Shown: positions 25,392 to 34,333 of the stretch, in pieces
Numbering within the stretch: the stretch's first letter is position 1
How the letters are laid out: the number at the start of each line of letters is the position of its first letter
Assembly (NCBI RefSeq): GCF_019422935.1
Contig: NZ_JAHZCJ010000003.1
Coordinates: forward strand, 1-64,000
Reading direction: 5' to 3'
DNA from: Desulfovibrio sp.
Lineage (GTDB): Bacteria > Desulfobacterota > Desulfovibrionia > Desulfovibrionales > Desulfovibrionaceae
DNA length: 64,000 nt
Translations under genes and position numbers: made by a program
Notes under the pieces: model-generated
Databases searched by the model: none
Told to the model about the DNA's origin: nothing
What the model saw: only the letters and a program-made list of their open reading frames with translations

Positions 25392-26231
25392 CTATTCCAT
25401 GGCCTTGAGAATGCTGCTGGCAGAAACGGACGACAGCACGTTACCGTCAACAATCACGGCGGGCAGGGTCTTGATGCCAAAATACTGGGCAATCTGTTGG
25501 GCCTGATACAGGTTCACATTGCCCGCATTGTAGCAGTATTTGCCCACGGCCAGTTCCTCGGCGGGGTTCACCGGGGGCCGCAACTTGCTCATGTAGCTGT
25601 AGTGGATGGGGAAGTCAGTGGATTCCGCCGTGGCGTCATATTCATTGTTAAAGGCCACAACGTGTCCTTTTTTCTTTTGGGCAGCCTTGATCTCGTTCCA
25701 GCGCGAAAGCGCGTAGGTCATGTAGGCCATGCCCTGACCGGGGCGGGAGTAAGAAATCCAGATGCCCATGCCCATGAGGTCGGTTCCGTAGTATTCCTTG
25801 CTGTTGGCAAAAACAGCCACCTTGCACTGCTGGGGCGAAACCGAGCGGCTGGCCTCAGCCACGGCATGCCAGACCTTCTCGCTCTGCGGCGAGGCAAAAT
25901 CAAGCAGCACCAGAACTTCGTGAGGTGCCTTGGGCTCGCCGAAAAATACGGGATATATCTCGTTTTTCCACTGGGGCCGATAGGCAGCCTCGCCCTCGAT
26001 GGACGTAACGCGCCCGCCCATTTTTTGCAGCATGGCCTGGCTCTCTGCATCGTTCGTGCGCAGGTTGGGCAAGGTAGTACGCAAGTAGGGGTTAAAGGCA
26101 TTAGCCTTGGCGTTCTGCACGCCAGCTGCAAGGTTTACTTTTTCTTTGGGGCCGGTATCACCCGTTCCCATAGCGCCGCACCCCCCCAACAACAAACCTG
26201 AAACCAGTATAGCCGCCAAAAATCCGCGCAT
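25392..26231 (-). CDS. Thioredoxin-fold lipoprotein lacking the CxxC motif
   Basis: A 279-residue protein with a lipoprotein signal (LLLGGC, acylated Cys18), so it is anchored in the inner or outer membrane facing the periplasm. From about residue 100 it resembles DsbA/DsbG-like thioredoxin folds: a strand VLVLLDFASPQSEKVW where CxxC would be, a central helical insertion, and the cis-Pro loop TLPAVIVDG near the end. The redox cysteines are absent, so oxidoreductase activity is unlikely; a binding or chaperone role is possible. It starts four bases after the cbiK stop with GAGGTGA upstream, so the two genes form an operon. Confidence 0.72.
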   Translation of the reverse strand: MRGFLAAILVSGLLLGGCGAMGTGDTGPKEKVNLAAGVQNAKANAFNPYLRTTLPNLRTNDAESQAMLQKMGGRVTSIEGEAAYRPQWKNEIYPVFFGEPKAPHEVLVLLDFASPQSEKVWHAVAEASRSVSPQQCKVAVFANSKEYYGTDLMGMGIWISYSRPGQGMAYMTYALSRWNEIKAAQKKKGHVVAFNNEYDATAESTDFPIHYSYMSKLRPPVNPAEELAVGKYCYNAGNVNLYQAQQIAQYFGIKTLPAVIVDGNVLSSVSASSILKAME

Positions 26232-26234
26232 ACG

Positions 26235-27026
26235 TCACCTCTTCTCCCAGCCAGCAGCAAGGGATTGCACGGCATCCTCAAGATGCCGCAGCCATATTTC
26301 AGCCACATCGGCGTATTCCGCCGTCCCCATGAGCACGGGCAGGCATTGGTGCCCTTGGGCCTCAATGCGACTGCGCCAACTGTGCCCGTTCTCGCCCGCC
26401 ATGTCCTCCAGAGCATGGCGGCCCACAACCGACAAAAGCGGCATAAGCCATACCCGGCGTGAAGCGAGATTGGGCAAAATACTTTCAAGCGTCACAGCGC
26501 CGTTCATGGCCCCCACATGCACGCGGCTGTCAAGCTCGTGCACGGCGCTGGCCAGATCCACATAACGGGCAACAGCCTCGTGTTCCGCGCCGTGCCCCAT
26601 AAAGACCACGTCTTCATCCGCGCTGCGCTCTGCGGGCAAATGTCGCACCAGCGCCCGCGCTGTCGCGCGCACATCGTCCGCTGTGGCGAGCAGGGGCGCG
26701 CCAACCCGGCAGAGCAGATGCTCGTGTTCGGCGGCCTCTTTAACCATGGCGCGCACATCACCATGCTCCTGACCGGGTATGGTCTGCAAGGGCTGCACCG
26801 CCACGGCCTCGAACCGCTCAAGCCCAAGACGGCAGACCGCCTTGAACACGGAATCACTCTTCTGGCGGGCCTGCGCCATGCGCTCGCGCAAGAGCAGCGA
26901 AGTATAGGCCCAGCGTACCGGAATACCGGGATAACGCTGGCGCACAAGGGCGTCAAATCCCTTGAGGGCGTTCTGCCCCTGCGGGCTGCTTGCGCCAAAG
27001 GCTACCAGAAGAATAGCGTGTCTCAT
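26235..27026 (-). CDS. cbiK: Sirohydrochlorin cobaltochelatase CbiK
   Basis: A 263-residue class II chelatase that inserts cobalt (or iron) into sirohydrochlorin for cobalamin or siroheme synthesis. The N-terminus AILLVAFGASSPQG, the catalytic-type histidine in FMGHGAEHEA and the later VHVGAMNG and PLLSVVGRHA segments match CbiK. No signal peptide is present, so this is a cytoplasmic form, unlike the periplasmic CbiK version known in Desulfovibrio. The ATG at 27026 is chosen; a much longer open frame upstream runs antisense to rfbD. It is first in a two-gene unit with the lipoprotein. Confidence 0.9.
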   Translation of the reverse strand: MRHAILLVAFGASSPQGQNALKGFDALVRQRYPGIPVRWAYTSLLLRERMAQARQKSDSVFKAVCRLGLERFEAVAVQPLQTIPGQEHGDVRAMVKEAAEHEHLLCRVGAPLLATADDVRATARALVRHLPAERSADEDVVFMGHGAEHEAVARYVDLASAVHELDSRVHVGAMNGAVTLESILPNLASRRVWLMPLLSVVGRHALEDMAGENGHSWRSRIEAQGHQCLPVLMGTAEYADVAEIWLRHLEDAVQSLAAGWEKR

Positions 27027-27222
27027 GGGGGTGTTTTGTACGTCACTTGCGCCCTTGAAGCAAGGACGGCGCTTGCGGCAGGCAATGCCCAAGCGGCTTC
27101 GTATGAAATTGATGTTGACCTGTCTGTATTGTATTGACCCGGGCATCAATGCGGGGATAATGTGCCGGAGAATGGCCTGGATACCGCCAGCACAGCGCTG
27201 GAGGGCAAACCTTGGGGGTCGC

Positions 27223-28110
27223 ATGGCAAAAGCTCTGGTACTTGGGGGGGCAACTGGCCTTCTGGGCCAGGCCCTGACGCGAGTGCTTAAAGCCCGCGAG
27301 TGGGAAGTCGCAACACTGGGCCGTGAAAACGGCAATCTGCTGGACATGGCGTTTCTGCAAGCTGCCATTGCAGAGGCGCAGGCGGATGTGGTGTTCAACA
27401 CTGTGGCCTGGACAGCTGTTGATGATGCCGAAGACCACAAGGACGAAGCCTGCCAGCTCAACCGCGCCCTGCCCGCCTCCATTGCGCGCTGTATCAAGGC
27501 GCAAGGGGCCGGATTTCTTGTGCAGTTCAGCACGGACTTCATTTTTTCCGGTGCAGGCGAAACCGCGTGGAAAGAAACAGATACGCCCCAACCGGCATCT
27601 GTATACGCCAGCACCAAGCTTGAAGGCGAAAAGGCCGTTCTGGAAACACTGCCTGACCGCTCGTGCGTCATACGCACGGCATGGCTTTTTGGCCCAGGTC
27701 GCAAAAATTTTGTGGATACCATCCTCGCAGCCTGCCAGCGCCGCGACTCCATCAACGTGGTGCATGACCAGACAGGCTCGCCCACCTATACGCTTGATCT
27801 GGCGCACTGGAGCATCGCTCTGGCGGAAAAAAGGGCCACTGGTATCTGGCATGCGGTGAACGGCGGGCAGGCAAGCTGGTGTGATCTGGCTTGCGAGGCT
27901 GTTTCTCTGGCCGGTGCCCCGTGCCGGGTTGTGCCCATTGATTCGGCGGAATGGCCTCAAAAAGCTCGCCGACCTGTGTTTTCCGTGCTGGACAACAGCA
28001 AGCTGGCCGCCTTTCTTGGCAAGTCTCCTCGCCCGTGGCCCCAGGCCCTGCGAGATTATGTTTTCAGCGATTACCTGCCCGCGCACACCAGCAAAGGTGG
28101 GACGCAGTGA
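27223..28110 (+). CDS. rfbD: dTDP-4-dehydrorhamnose reductase RfbD
   Basis: A 295-residue NAD(P)-dependent short-chain-type enzyme that makes dTDP-L-rhamnose, the last step of the pathway. The nucleotide motif GGATGLLGQAL is at the N-terminus, STDFIFSG near residue 105, the catalytic YASTK near residue 128 and IRTAWLFGPGRKNF further on. The ATG at 27223 follows GGGGG. rfbB, rfbA and rfbC lie 30 kb away at 58001-60524. Its TGA overlaps the GTG of the next gene. Confidence 0.9.
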   Translation: MAKALVLGGATGLLGQALTRVLKAREWEVATLGRENGNLLDMAFLQAAIAEAQADVVFNTVAWTAVDDAEDHKDEACQLNRALPASIARCIKAQGAGFLVQFSTDFIFSGAGETAWKETDTPQPASVYASTKLEGEKAVLETLPDRSCVIRTAWLFGPGRKNFVDTILAACQRRDSINVVHDQTGSPTYTLDLAHWSIALAEKRATGIWHAVNGGQASWCDLACEAVSLAGAPCRVVPIDSAEWPQKARRPVFSVLDNSKLAAFLGKSPRPWPQALRDYVFSDYLPAHTSKGGTQ

Positions 28111-29276
28111 CAATCCCAGGCCCTTGCCCTGCGCGGATTCCAGCCAACCTGCCCACGTGGCGGGCGCTTTGCCTGATCACGGCGGCCCTCACGCTCTTCA
28201 CGCTGGCCGCCCTCTGGAATGCCAATGACACTCAGGCCAGGCCACGCAGCTTGCAGGAGCTTGCCGCCATCAACGGCAAACTGATTGAAACAGGCGTCAA
28301 ATACGGCTCTATCCCTTCCCTGTACCGTCCGCGCTATGACCGCATTCAGGATGCAAACCTGAGCCTCAGCGATGACGAGGTGGTGTTCATCGCCATGTTG
28401 CAAGGGGGCCCGCGCGTCTACCCGCAGCGCATCATGGTCTGGCATCAGATTGTCAACGAGATCGTCGACGACAAGGCCTATGCCATCACCTACTGCCCCA
28501 CCACCGGCACCTTCATGGCCTACGATTCTTCCATGGGGGGCCTGAACCTTATTTTTGACACGGAAGGCCGCCTCTACGACGGCAACAGCGTTCTGATTGA
28601 CCGCAATTCAGGCAGTCTCTGGCTTCAGGAAACAGGCATGGCCTTTGACGGCCCCCTGCTGGGCCGAGGGCTCCCCATGGTGCCCGTATACTGGACAACC
28701 TGGGGCGCGGCAAAGCGCACCTTTCCGCATGCCGTGGTGCTTGCCAAGCCTAACGGCAACAAGCCCTACGGACGCGACCCCTACGGCAACTACCTGCGCA
28801 AGGGAACCTACTACGATAACGACAGGCTCATTTATCCCGTGGAGCGTATGGACAAACGTTTTGCCCGCAAAACGCCCATGCTGTGCATTGAGTATGAGGG
28901 ATACCTGTTGGCTATCGACATCGGCTATGTGCGCAAAAAAGGGGCCGTGAATTTTTTTGTGGGGCCCAATGCCCTGCTGGCCGTCTATGACAGGGGCCTT
29001 GAGGTTGTGCGTATTTTTAACCGCCAGATATGGGCCGAGCCATTCCTGTTCATAGCCCAGAACGGCAAACTCTTGGATCTGACCACGCGCAGTCAGTGGG
29101 ATACTGCCACGGGCGTGGCGCTTGACGGCAACATGAAGGGCGCATCCATGCCGCAGTTTTACGGCGCGTATTCTATGTGGTTTGCCTGGTACAGCATGAA
29201 TCCGGAAACTCTGGTCATTCCCGGCCCAGGCGAAGTGCCGGAAAAGCTGCTCTCGCCAGCCCCTCCGGGGGAATAA
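28107..29276 (+). CDS. DUF3179-domain protein, membrane-anchored
   Basis: A 389-residue protein with one N-terminal membrane segment or signal anchor at about 20-42 (LCLITAALTLFTLAALW), then a DUF3179 domain. The family pattern is visible in AYAITYCPTTGTFMAY, the strand DRNSGSLWLQETGMA and the later WTTWGAAKRTFP. The function of DUF3179 is unknown; the protein probably faces the periplasm. The GTG start is inside the rfbD stop (GTGA), so translation is coupled. Confidence 0.82.
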   Translation: MTIPGPCPARIPANLPTWRALCLITAALTLFTLAALWNANDTQARPRSLQELAAINGKLIETGVKYGSIPSLYRPRYDRIQDANLSLSDDEVVFIAMLQGGPRVYPQRIMVWHQIVNEIVDDKAYAITYCPTTGTFMAYDSSMGGLNLIFDTEGRLYDGNSVLIDRNSGSLWLQETGMAFDGPLLGRGLPMVPVYWTTWGAAKRTFPHAVVLAKPNGNKPYGRDPYGNYLRKGTYYDNDRLIYPVERMDKRFARKTPMLCIEYEGYLLAIDIGYVRKKGAVNFFVGPNALLAVYDRGLEVVRIFNRQIWAEPFLFIAQNGKLLDLTTRSQWDTATGVALDGNMKGASMPQFYGAYSMWFAWYSMNPETLVIPGPGEVPEKLLSPAPPGE

Positions 29277-29342
29277 CTCCATAGCCGCGTGGCCCGGTCA
29301 GGCAATTTGCATTGCGCAAAGCCAGAGCGTATTTGATTACCC

Positions 29343-30137
29343 ATGAACTGCACTGCCACAGCATCCGCCGACATATCCCTGCATCTGGCGTGGTTTACTG
29401 CATATGCCGCCGCCAAAACAGCCATGGAACAGGGCGATGCCTCGCCCATGGATCTCAAACTCCGGCACTCCCTTGAAGTGCTGGAAAATGCCCGGCATAC
29501 CGTTGAAGGCGAAGGCTTTGCCCCCCAGACCGCGCGTGCCTGCCTGTTGGCCGCCCTGTACCATGACGTGGCCCGCTTTGAGCAGTACCTGCGCTATCAC
29601 ACGTTCAGGGACAGAGAATCGTGCAATCACGGGCAGATGGGCGTGCGGATTCTGAAGGCCGAGCGCCGCCTCGTCAACGAAAGCCCGCAAACGCGCAAGC
29701 TGGTCATGGCGGCTGTGGGCATGCACAACCGTTTTGCCTTGCCCAAGGGGACGCCGGAGAACATCGCTCTGGTCACCAATGTGGTGCGCGATGCGGACAA
29801 GCTGGACATTCTGCGGGTCATGGACGAGCACTTGAGCGGCCCAACCCCTTATAATCCCACGGTAGTGCTGCAACAGCCGGACGACCCCACCATCGCCAGC
29901 GAGGCGGTTCTCAAAGCCGTTCGCGAAAAACGCGTGGCAGCCTATGTTGATCTGCGCTGCGTCAATGATTTTCGCCTGCTGCTGGGAACATGGTTTTTTG
30001 ATCTGCACTTTGCTTCGAGCCGCCGTAAATTCATTGCGGACGGGCATGCGCAAAATCTGCTGCGTCGCATGCCGGACGGCGTTCCGCAGGCCGGAGCCCG
30101 CGACTTTCTGCTGCATATTCTGGAGAACGCGCAGTGA
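29343..30137 (+). CDS. HD-domain phosphohydrolase-like protein
   Basis: A 264-residue soluble protein. The metal ligands of an HD domain are in order: H42, H74-D75 (YHDVARFEQ), a histidine in GMHNRF near 127, and D near 149 in RDADKLDIL. Such enzymes hydrolyse phosphate esters, often of nucleotides; the substrate is unknown. Its stop codon overlaps the GTG of the next gene. Confidence 0.82.
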   Translation: MNCTATASADISLHLAWFTAYAAAKTAMEQGDASPMDLKLRHSLEVLENARHTVEGEGFAPQTARACLLAALYHDVARFEQYLRYHTFRDRESCNHGQMGVRILKAERRLVNESPQTRKLVMAAVGMHNRFALPKGTPENIALVTNVVRDADKLDILRVMDEHLSGPTPYNPTVVLQQPDDPTIASEAVLKAVREKRVAAYVDLRCVNDFRLLLGTWFFDLHFASSRRKFIADGHAQNLLRRMPDGVPQAGARDFLLHILENAQ

Positions 30138-30655
30138 CGCATCCCAGCGACATATCTCCAGTATCTGGGGCTACGGCAGCCAGTCTTGATGCTTTGCCAG
30201 CCTGCCCTGCATTTTTTCCGCAGGCGGCACTGGCGCGGCGAGTGCCGTGGCCGGATGCGTACGCGCATGCCCCGCTCAACCCAGATGTGCTGACATTGCG
30301 AAGCGCCAGCCCTGCGCCCCTGGCCTGTGTGCGCATGGCTTTTGCGTTGTTTTATCTGCCTGCGGCGCAGGCAGAAGCCCTGCTACGGCTCGCGCTTGAA
30401 AGCGCTGAAGTAGTCCTTGTGGCTGATTTCAAGCTGGCGGAACGCAACCTTGAGCTGCCCGCAACGCTGGCGGGGCGCTGCCTCATGGCGCTGGCGAAAG
30501 CACGCAAAACAGCAGCGGCAGACGGGGCACTGCAAACAAGTTTTATTCAGAGGGGCGGCATTGAGGGGCTTGTGCACCAATGCAATGCGCTGGTGCATGA
30601 GCGTCGCCCCATTTTTGCCGGTGCTGCGGCCTTGCTGCATTTACAACGCGCCTGA
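30134..30655 (+). CDS. Methyltransferase-like protein lacking the SAM-binding half
   Basis: A 173-residue protein. The middle and C-terminal part (FALFYLPAAQAEALLRLALE, then VLVADFKLAERNLELPA and FIQRGGIEGL) resembles the C-terminal half of class I SAM methyltransferases. The glycine-rich motif I is absent, and the GTG start is fixed by a GTGA overlap with the HD gene, so there is no room for it. It may be a degenerate paralogue or a new variant. The function is unknown. Confidence 0.55.
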   Translation: MTHPSDISPVSGATAASLDALPACPAFFPQAALARRVPWPDAYAHAPLNPDVLTLRSASPAPLACVRMAFALFYLPAAQAEALLRLALESAEVVLVADFKLAERNLELPATLAGRCLMALAKARKTAAADGALQTSFIQRGGIEGLVHQCNALVHERRPIFAGAAALLHLQRA

Positions 30656-30838
30656 GGTCTTGAACCTCCTCACGCGGCCCCTCGCGTCCAAGCCCGCATT
30701 TCTGACCTCATGACCCCGCCTTGAAGGCCCACCCGGCCTGTGCTATAAGCTGCTCTGGCGCTGCCGCACCCTGTGCAGGCGCTCGCCTGTCAGGCCTTTG
30801 CGCCGGTAACGCCCGCCTTTTCCGCTTCTGGAGTTTTC

Positions 30839-33800
30839 ATGTCAGATTTTGTCCATCTTCATTGCCATACCGAATACAGCCTGCTTGACGGCGCCATCCG
30901 CATCAAGGATCTGTGCGCCCGCGCCAAGGATTTCGGCATGCCCGCCTGCGCCATTACCGACCACGGCAACCTCTTTGGCGCGGCCTATTTTTATCAGGGT
31001 TGCAAGGATTACGGCGTCAAACCCATCTTTGGGTGCGAGGTTTACGTCTGCCACGACCACAAGGATAAAAGCACGGAGTCGCCCCTGGCGCGCCGCCGCA
31101 ACCACCTGATTTTGCTGGCCCAGAACACCACGGGCTATCACAATCTGGTCAAGCTGGTCACACAGGGCTACCTTGAGGGTTTTTATTACAAACCCCGCGT
31201 GGATAAACCCCTGCTGCGCAAGTATTCCGAGGGCCTCGTCTGCCTTTCTGCCTGCATTGCGGGCGAAATCCCCCGCGCCATTCTTGCGGACGACATGGAC
31301 AAGGCCCTGAGCCTCACGCGGGAATACGCCGATATCTACCCCGACCGTTTTTATCTTGAGTTGCAGTCCAACGGCCTGCCGGAGCAGACCAAGGCCAACA
31401 ACGCCCTGCTGGAACTGGCGGAAACCACGGGCGTGCCGCTGGTTGCCACCAACGACTGCCACTACCTCACCGCTGACGATGCCGAAGCCCACGAAGTGCT
31501 GCTCTGCATTCAGACGCAGACCACCATGGACGACCCAAAGCGCATGCGCTTTGGCACCCATGAGCTATACTACAAATCCATCGAAGAGATGGAAAAACCC
31601 TTTGCCCATGTGCCCGAAGCCCTGGCCAACACCATGCGCATTGCCGAGCAGTGCAATGTGGAGCTGGACTTCGGTCACCACTATTTCCCGGTGTACAAGC
31701 TGCCGGAAGGGGCCAGCCTTGATTCCGAATTTCGGCGGCTGGCAGAAGAAGGGCTGGAAAAACGGCTGGAAAAACACCCCGACAGAGACACTATTGACGT
31801 CCAGCTCTATCGGGACCGCCTGCAGTACGAACTGCGAGTTATCCTTGAAATGGGTTTTCCCGGTTACTTCCTCATCGTGCAGGAATTCATCAACTGGGCA
31901 AAGAACCACAATGTTCCCGTGGGGCCGGGGCGCGGTTCCGCCGCCGGTTCGCTGGTGGCGTGGGCTCTGCGCATCACCAACCTTGATCCCATCCCCTACA
32001 ATCTGCTGTTTGAACGCTTTCTGAACAACGAACGCGTCTCCCTGCCCGATATCGACGTGGACTTTTGCGAACGCCGCCGCGTCGAGGTCATCAAGCACAT
32101 GGTGGAAACCTACGGCGAAGGCTCGGTGGCGCAGATCACCACCTTCGGCACCATGAAGGCCAAGGGCGTTGTGCGCGACGTGGGCCGCGCCCTGGGCATG
32201 AGCTTTGCGGAAACTGACCGCATCGCCAAACTGGTGCCCGCCGACCTCAAGATGACCATCAAAAAGGCGCTGGAGGCAGAGCCGGAGCTGGAAAACATTT
32301 ACCACTCCGACCCCAAGGTCAAACACCTGCTGGACACGGCCCGCCGCCTTGAAGGTCTGGCCCGCCACGCATCCACCCACGCCGCCGGGCTTGTGGTTTC
32401 AGACAAGCCCATGGAGGAATACCTCCCCCTGTATCAGGGCAAACGCGGCGAACTTGTGACCCAGTTTGACGGCCCCATGACGGAAAAAGCCGGGCTGGTG
32501 AAGTTCGACTTTCTTGGCCTCAAAACCATGACCCTGATTCAGGACACCCTGGACAACATCACCCTTCAGGGCCATGAACCGCCAGATCTCGACAACCTGC
32601 CGCTTACGGATACGGAAACCTACGAGCTTTACGCCCGTGGCGACACGGACGGCGTTTTTCAGGTGGAAAGTTCGGGCATGCGGCAGTACCTGCGCATGCT
32701 CAAGCCCTCGTGCTTTGAAGACGTCATAGCCATGCTGGCCCTGTACCGCCCCGGCCCGCTCGGTTCGGGCATGGTGGACGAATTCATCAAGCGCAAGCAC
32801 GGGCAGGTACCCGTGGTCTATCCGCACCAGTCGCTTACAGAATGCCTGCGCGATACCTACGGCGTCATCGTCTATCAGGAACAGGTCATGCAGATCGCCC
32901 AGATCATCGCCAGCTATACGCTTGGCGGGGCCGATCTGCTGCGCCGCGCCATGGGCAAAAAGAAAGCCGAAGCCATGGCCAAGGAACGCGTCAACTTTGT
33001 CACCGGCGCGGAAAAGAACAACATCGACAAGGACAAGGCCAACGAAATTTTCGACTTGATGGAAAAGTTCGCCGAATACGGCTTCAACAAGTCGCACTCC
33101 GCCGCCTATGCCCTTATTTCGTACTACACGGCCTTTCTCAAGGTTCACTACAAGGTCGAGTTCATGGCCGCCCTGCTCACCTCGGAAATGGGCAATCAGG
33201 ACAAGCTGCTCAAGTATGTCTCGTGCTGCAAGGACATGGACATCAATGTGGTGCAGGCCTCGGTAAACCAGAGCCAGCGCGAATTTACGGCCCACGACGG
33301 GCAGGTGGTCTTTGGCCTTGGCGGCATCAAGAACGTGGGCGATGAAGCCATACGTGAAATTGTGGAAGCCAGGGCCGAAGGCGGCGACTTTGCCTCGCTG
33401 TTCGATATGTGCTGCCGGGTAAACCTGCGCAAGGTTACCAAGCGCGTGCTTGAATCGCTCGTCAAGGGCGGCGCATGCGACTGCTTTGGCGTACCCCGCG
33501 CCGCCATGCTGGCGGCCATTGAAATTGTGGTTGCCCGCGCGCAAAAAAAGGCCAAGGACAAAACATCCAATCAGGTCTCGCTGCTCTCCATGGCTCCTGT
33601 GGTGGAAAGCGCGCCCCAGCCCGGCATCGGGCTTGACTGCCCAGAAGCCTTGCTGCCAGAAATGGCGGATGACGACAAACTGCGGGCAGAAAAAGAAGCT
33701 CTGGGCTTCTTTTTGACCAGCCATCCCCTCCAGCCATTCATACGCGAGATCCGCCGCCTGGGACTCACCACGCTGGAAGACGCACGCGAACTGTTCCCCG

Positions 33801-34327
33801 GCGCGGAAATCCGCTGCGCCGCGCTGGTTGTCAGCGTGAAGGAAGTGCTGACAAAATCCAAGGGCGAACGCATGGCCTTTGTGGGCATTGAAGACCTCAC
33901 CGGTCACGCCGAAGTGACGTTTTTCCCACGCACGTACGCCGAATGCCGCGATCTTTTGCGCTCAGAGCAGCCCATCTGCCTGGTGGCACGACTCGACAGC
34001 CAGACCGACAACGGCGACAACGGCGATATGGATGAAGAAGCTGACGAAGGCCCGCGCGAAATCAAACTGCTGGGCCAGACCGTCCGCTCGCTGGCCGATG
34101 CCTGCGGCCAGAGCGACACCCCTATATGCGTGCAGATACCGCAACACCGCCTTGGGCGCGAAGACATGCTGGCCCTGCGCAATCTTCTGGAAAAATTCCC
34201 CGGCCCGGTGGAAGCGCATGCCCAGATTTTTCTTGATGGACACGTGTGCATTCTGCACCTCGACAACACTCTGAAAGTACGCCCCGGGCCGGATCTGGAT
34301 AAAGCTCTTGCTGCCTGGGCTTCATAA
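30839..34327 (+). CDS. dnaE: DNA polymerase III alpha subunit
   Basis: A 1162-residue catalytic subunit of the replicative polymerase. The N-terminal PHP domain begins FVHLHCHTEYSLLDG. The polymerase core contains PGRGSAAGS (about 365) and PDIDVDFCERRR (about 400), which carries two of the catalytic aspartates. A helix-hairpin-helix region and a C-terminal OB fold follow. The ATG at 30839 has GGAG upstream; the frame is open back to 30773. The length is normal for a DnaE1 type. Confidence 0.97.
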   Translation: MSDFVHLHCHTEYSLLDGAIRIKDLCARAKDFGMPACAITDHGNLFGAAYFYQGCKDYGVKPIFGCEVYVCHDHKDKSTESPLARRRNHLILLAQNTTGYHNLVKLVTQGYLEGFYYKPRVDKPLLRKYSEGLVCLSACIAGEIPRAILADDMDKALSLTREYADIYPDRFYLELQSNGLPEQTKANNALLELAETTGVPLVATNDCHYLTADDAEAHEVLLCIQTQTTMDDPKRMRFGTHELYYKSIEEMEKPFAHVPEALANTMRIAEQCNVELDFGHHYFPVYKLPEGASLDSEFRRLAEEGLEKRLEKHPDRDTIDVQLYRDRLQYELRVILEMGFPGYFLIVQEFINWAKNHNVPVGPGRGSAAGSLVAWALRITNLDPIPYNLLFERFLNNERVSLPDIDVDFCERRRVEVIKHMVETYGEGSVAQITTFGTMKAKGVVRDVGRALGMSFAETDRIAKLVPADLKMTIKKALEAEPELENIYHSDPKVKHLLDTARRLEGLARHASTHAAGLVVSDKPMEEYLPLYQGKRGELVTQFDGPMTEKAGLVKFDFLGLKTMTLIQDTLDNITLQGHEPPDLDNLPLTDTETYELYARGDTDGVFQVESSGMRQYLRMLKPSCFEDVIAMLALYRPGPLGSGMVDEFIKRKHGQVPVVYPHQSLTECLRDTYGVIVYQEQVMQIAQIIASYTLGGADLLRRAMGKKKAEAMAKERVNFVTGAEKNNIDKDKANEIFDLMEKFAEYGFNKSHSAAYALISYYTAFLKVHYKVEFMAALLTSEMGNQDKLLKYVSCCKDMDINVVQASVNQSQREFTAHDGQVVFGLGGIKNVGDEAIREIVEARAEGGDFASLFDMCCRVNLRKVTKRVLESLVKGGACDCFGVPRAAMLAAIEIVVARAQKKAKDKTSNQVSLLSMAPVVESAPQPGIGLDCPEALLPEMADDDKLRAEKEALGFFLTSHPLQPFIREIRRLGLTTLEDARELFPGAEIRCAALVVSVKEVLTKSKGERMAFVGIEDLTGHAEVTFFPRTYAECRDLLRSEQPICLVARLDSQTDNGDNGDMDEEADEGPREIKLLGQTVRSLADACGQSDTPICVQIPQHRLGREDMLALRNLLEKFPGPVEAHAQIFLDGHVCILHLDNTLKVRPGPDLDKALAAWAS

Positions 34328-34333
34328 AACCAT

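Noticed and set aside
26235..27785. 516-codon extension of cbiK
   Set aside because: The extra 250 residues are antisense to rfbD and have no chelatase sequence; the family start is at 27026.
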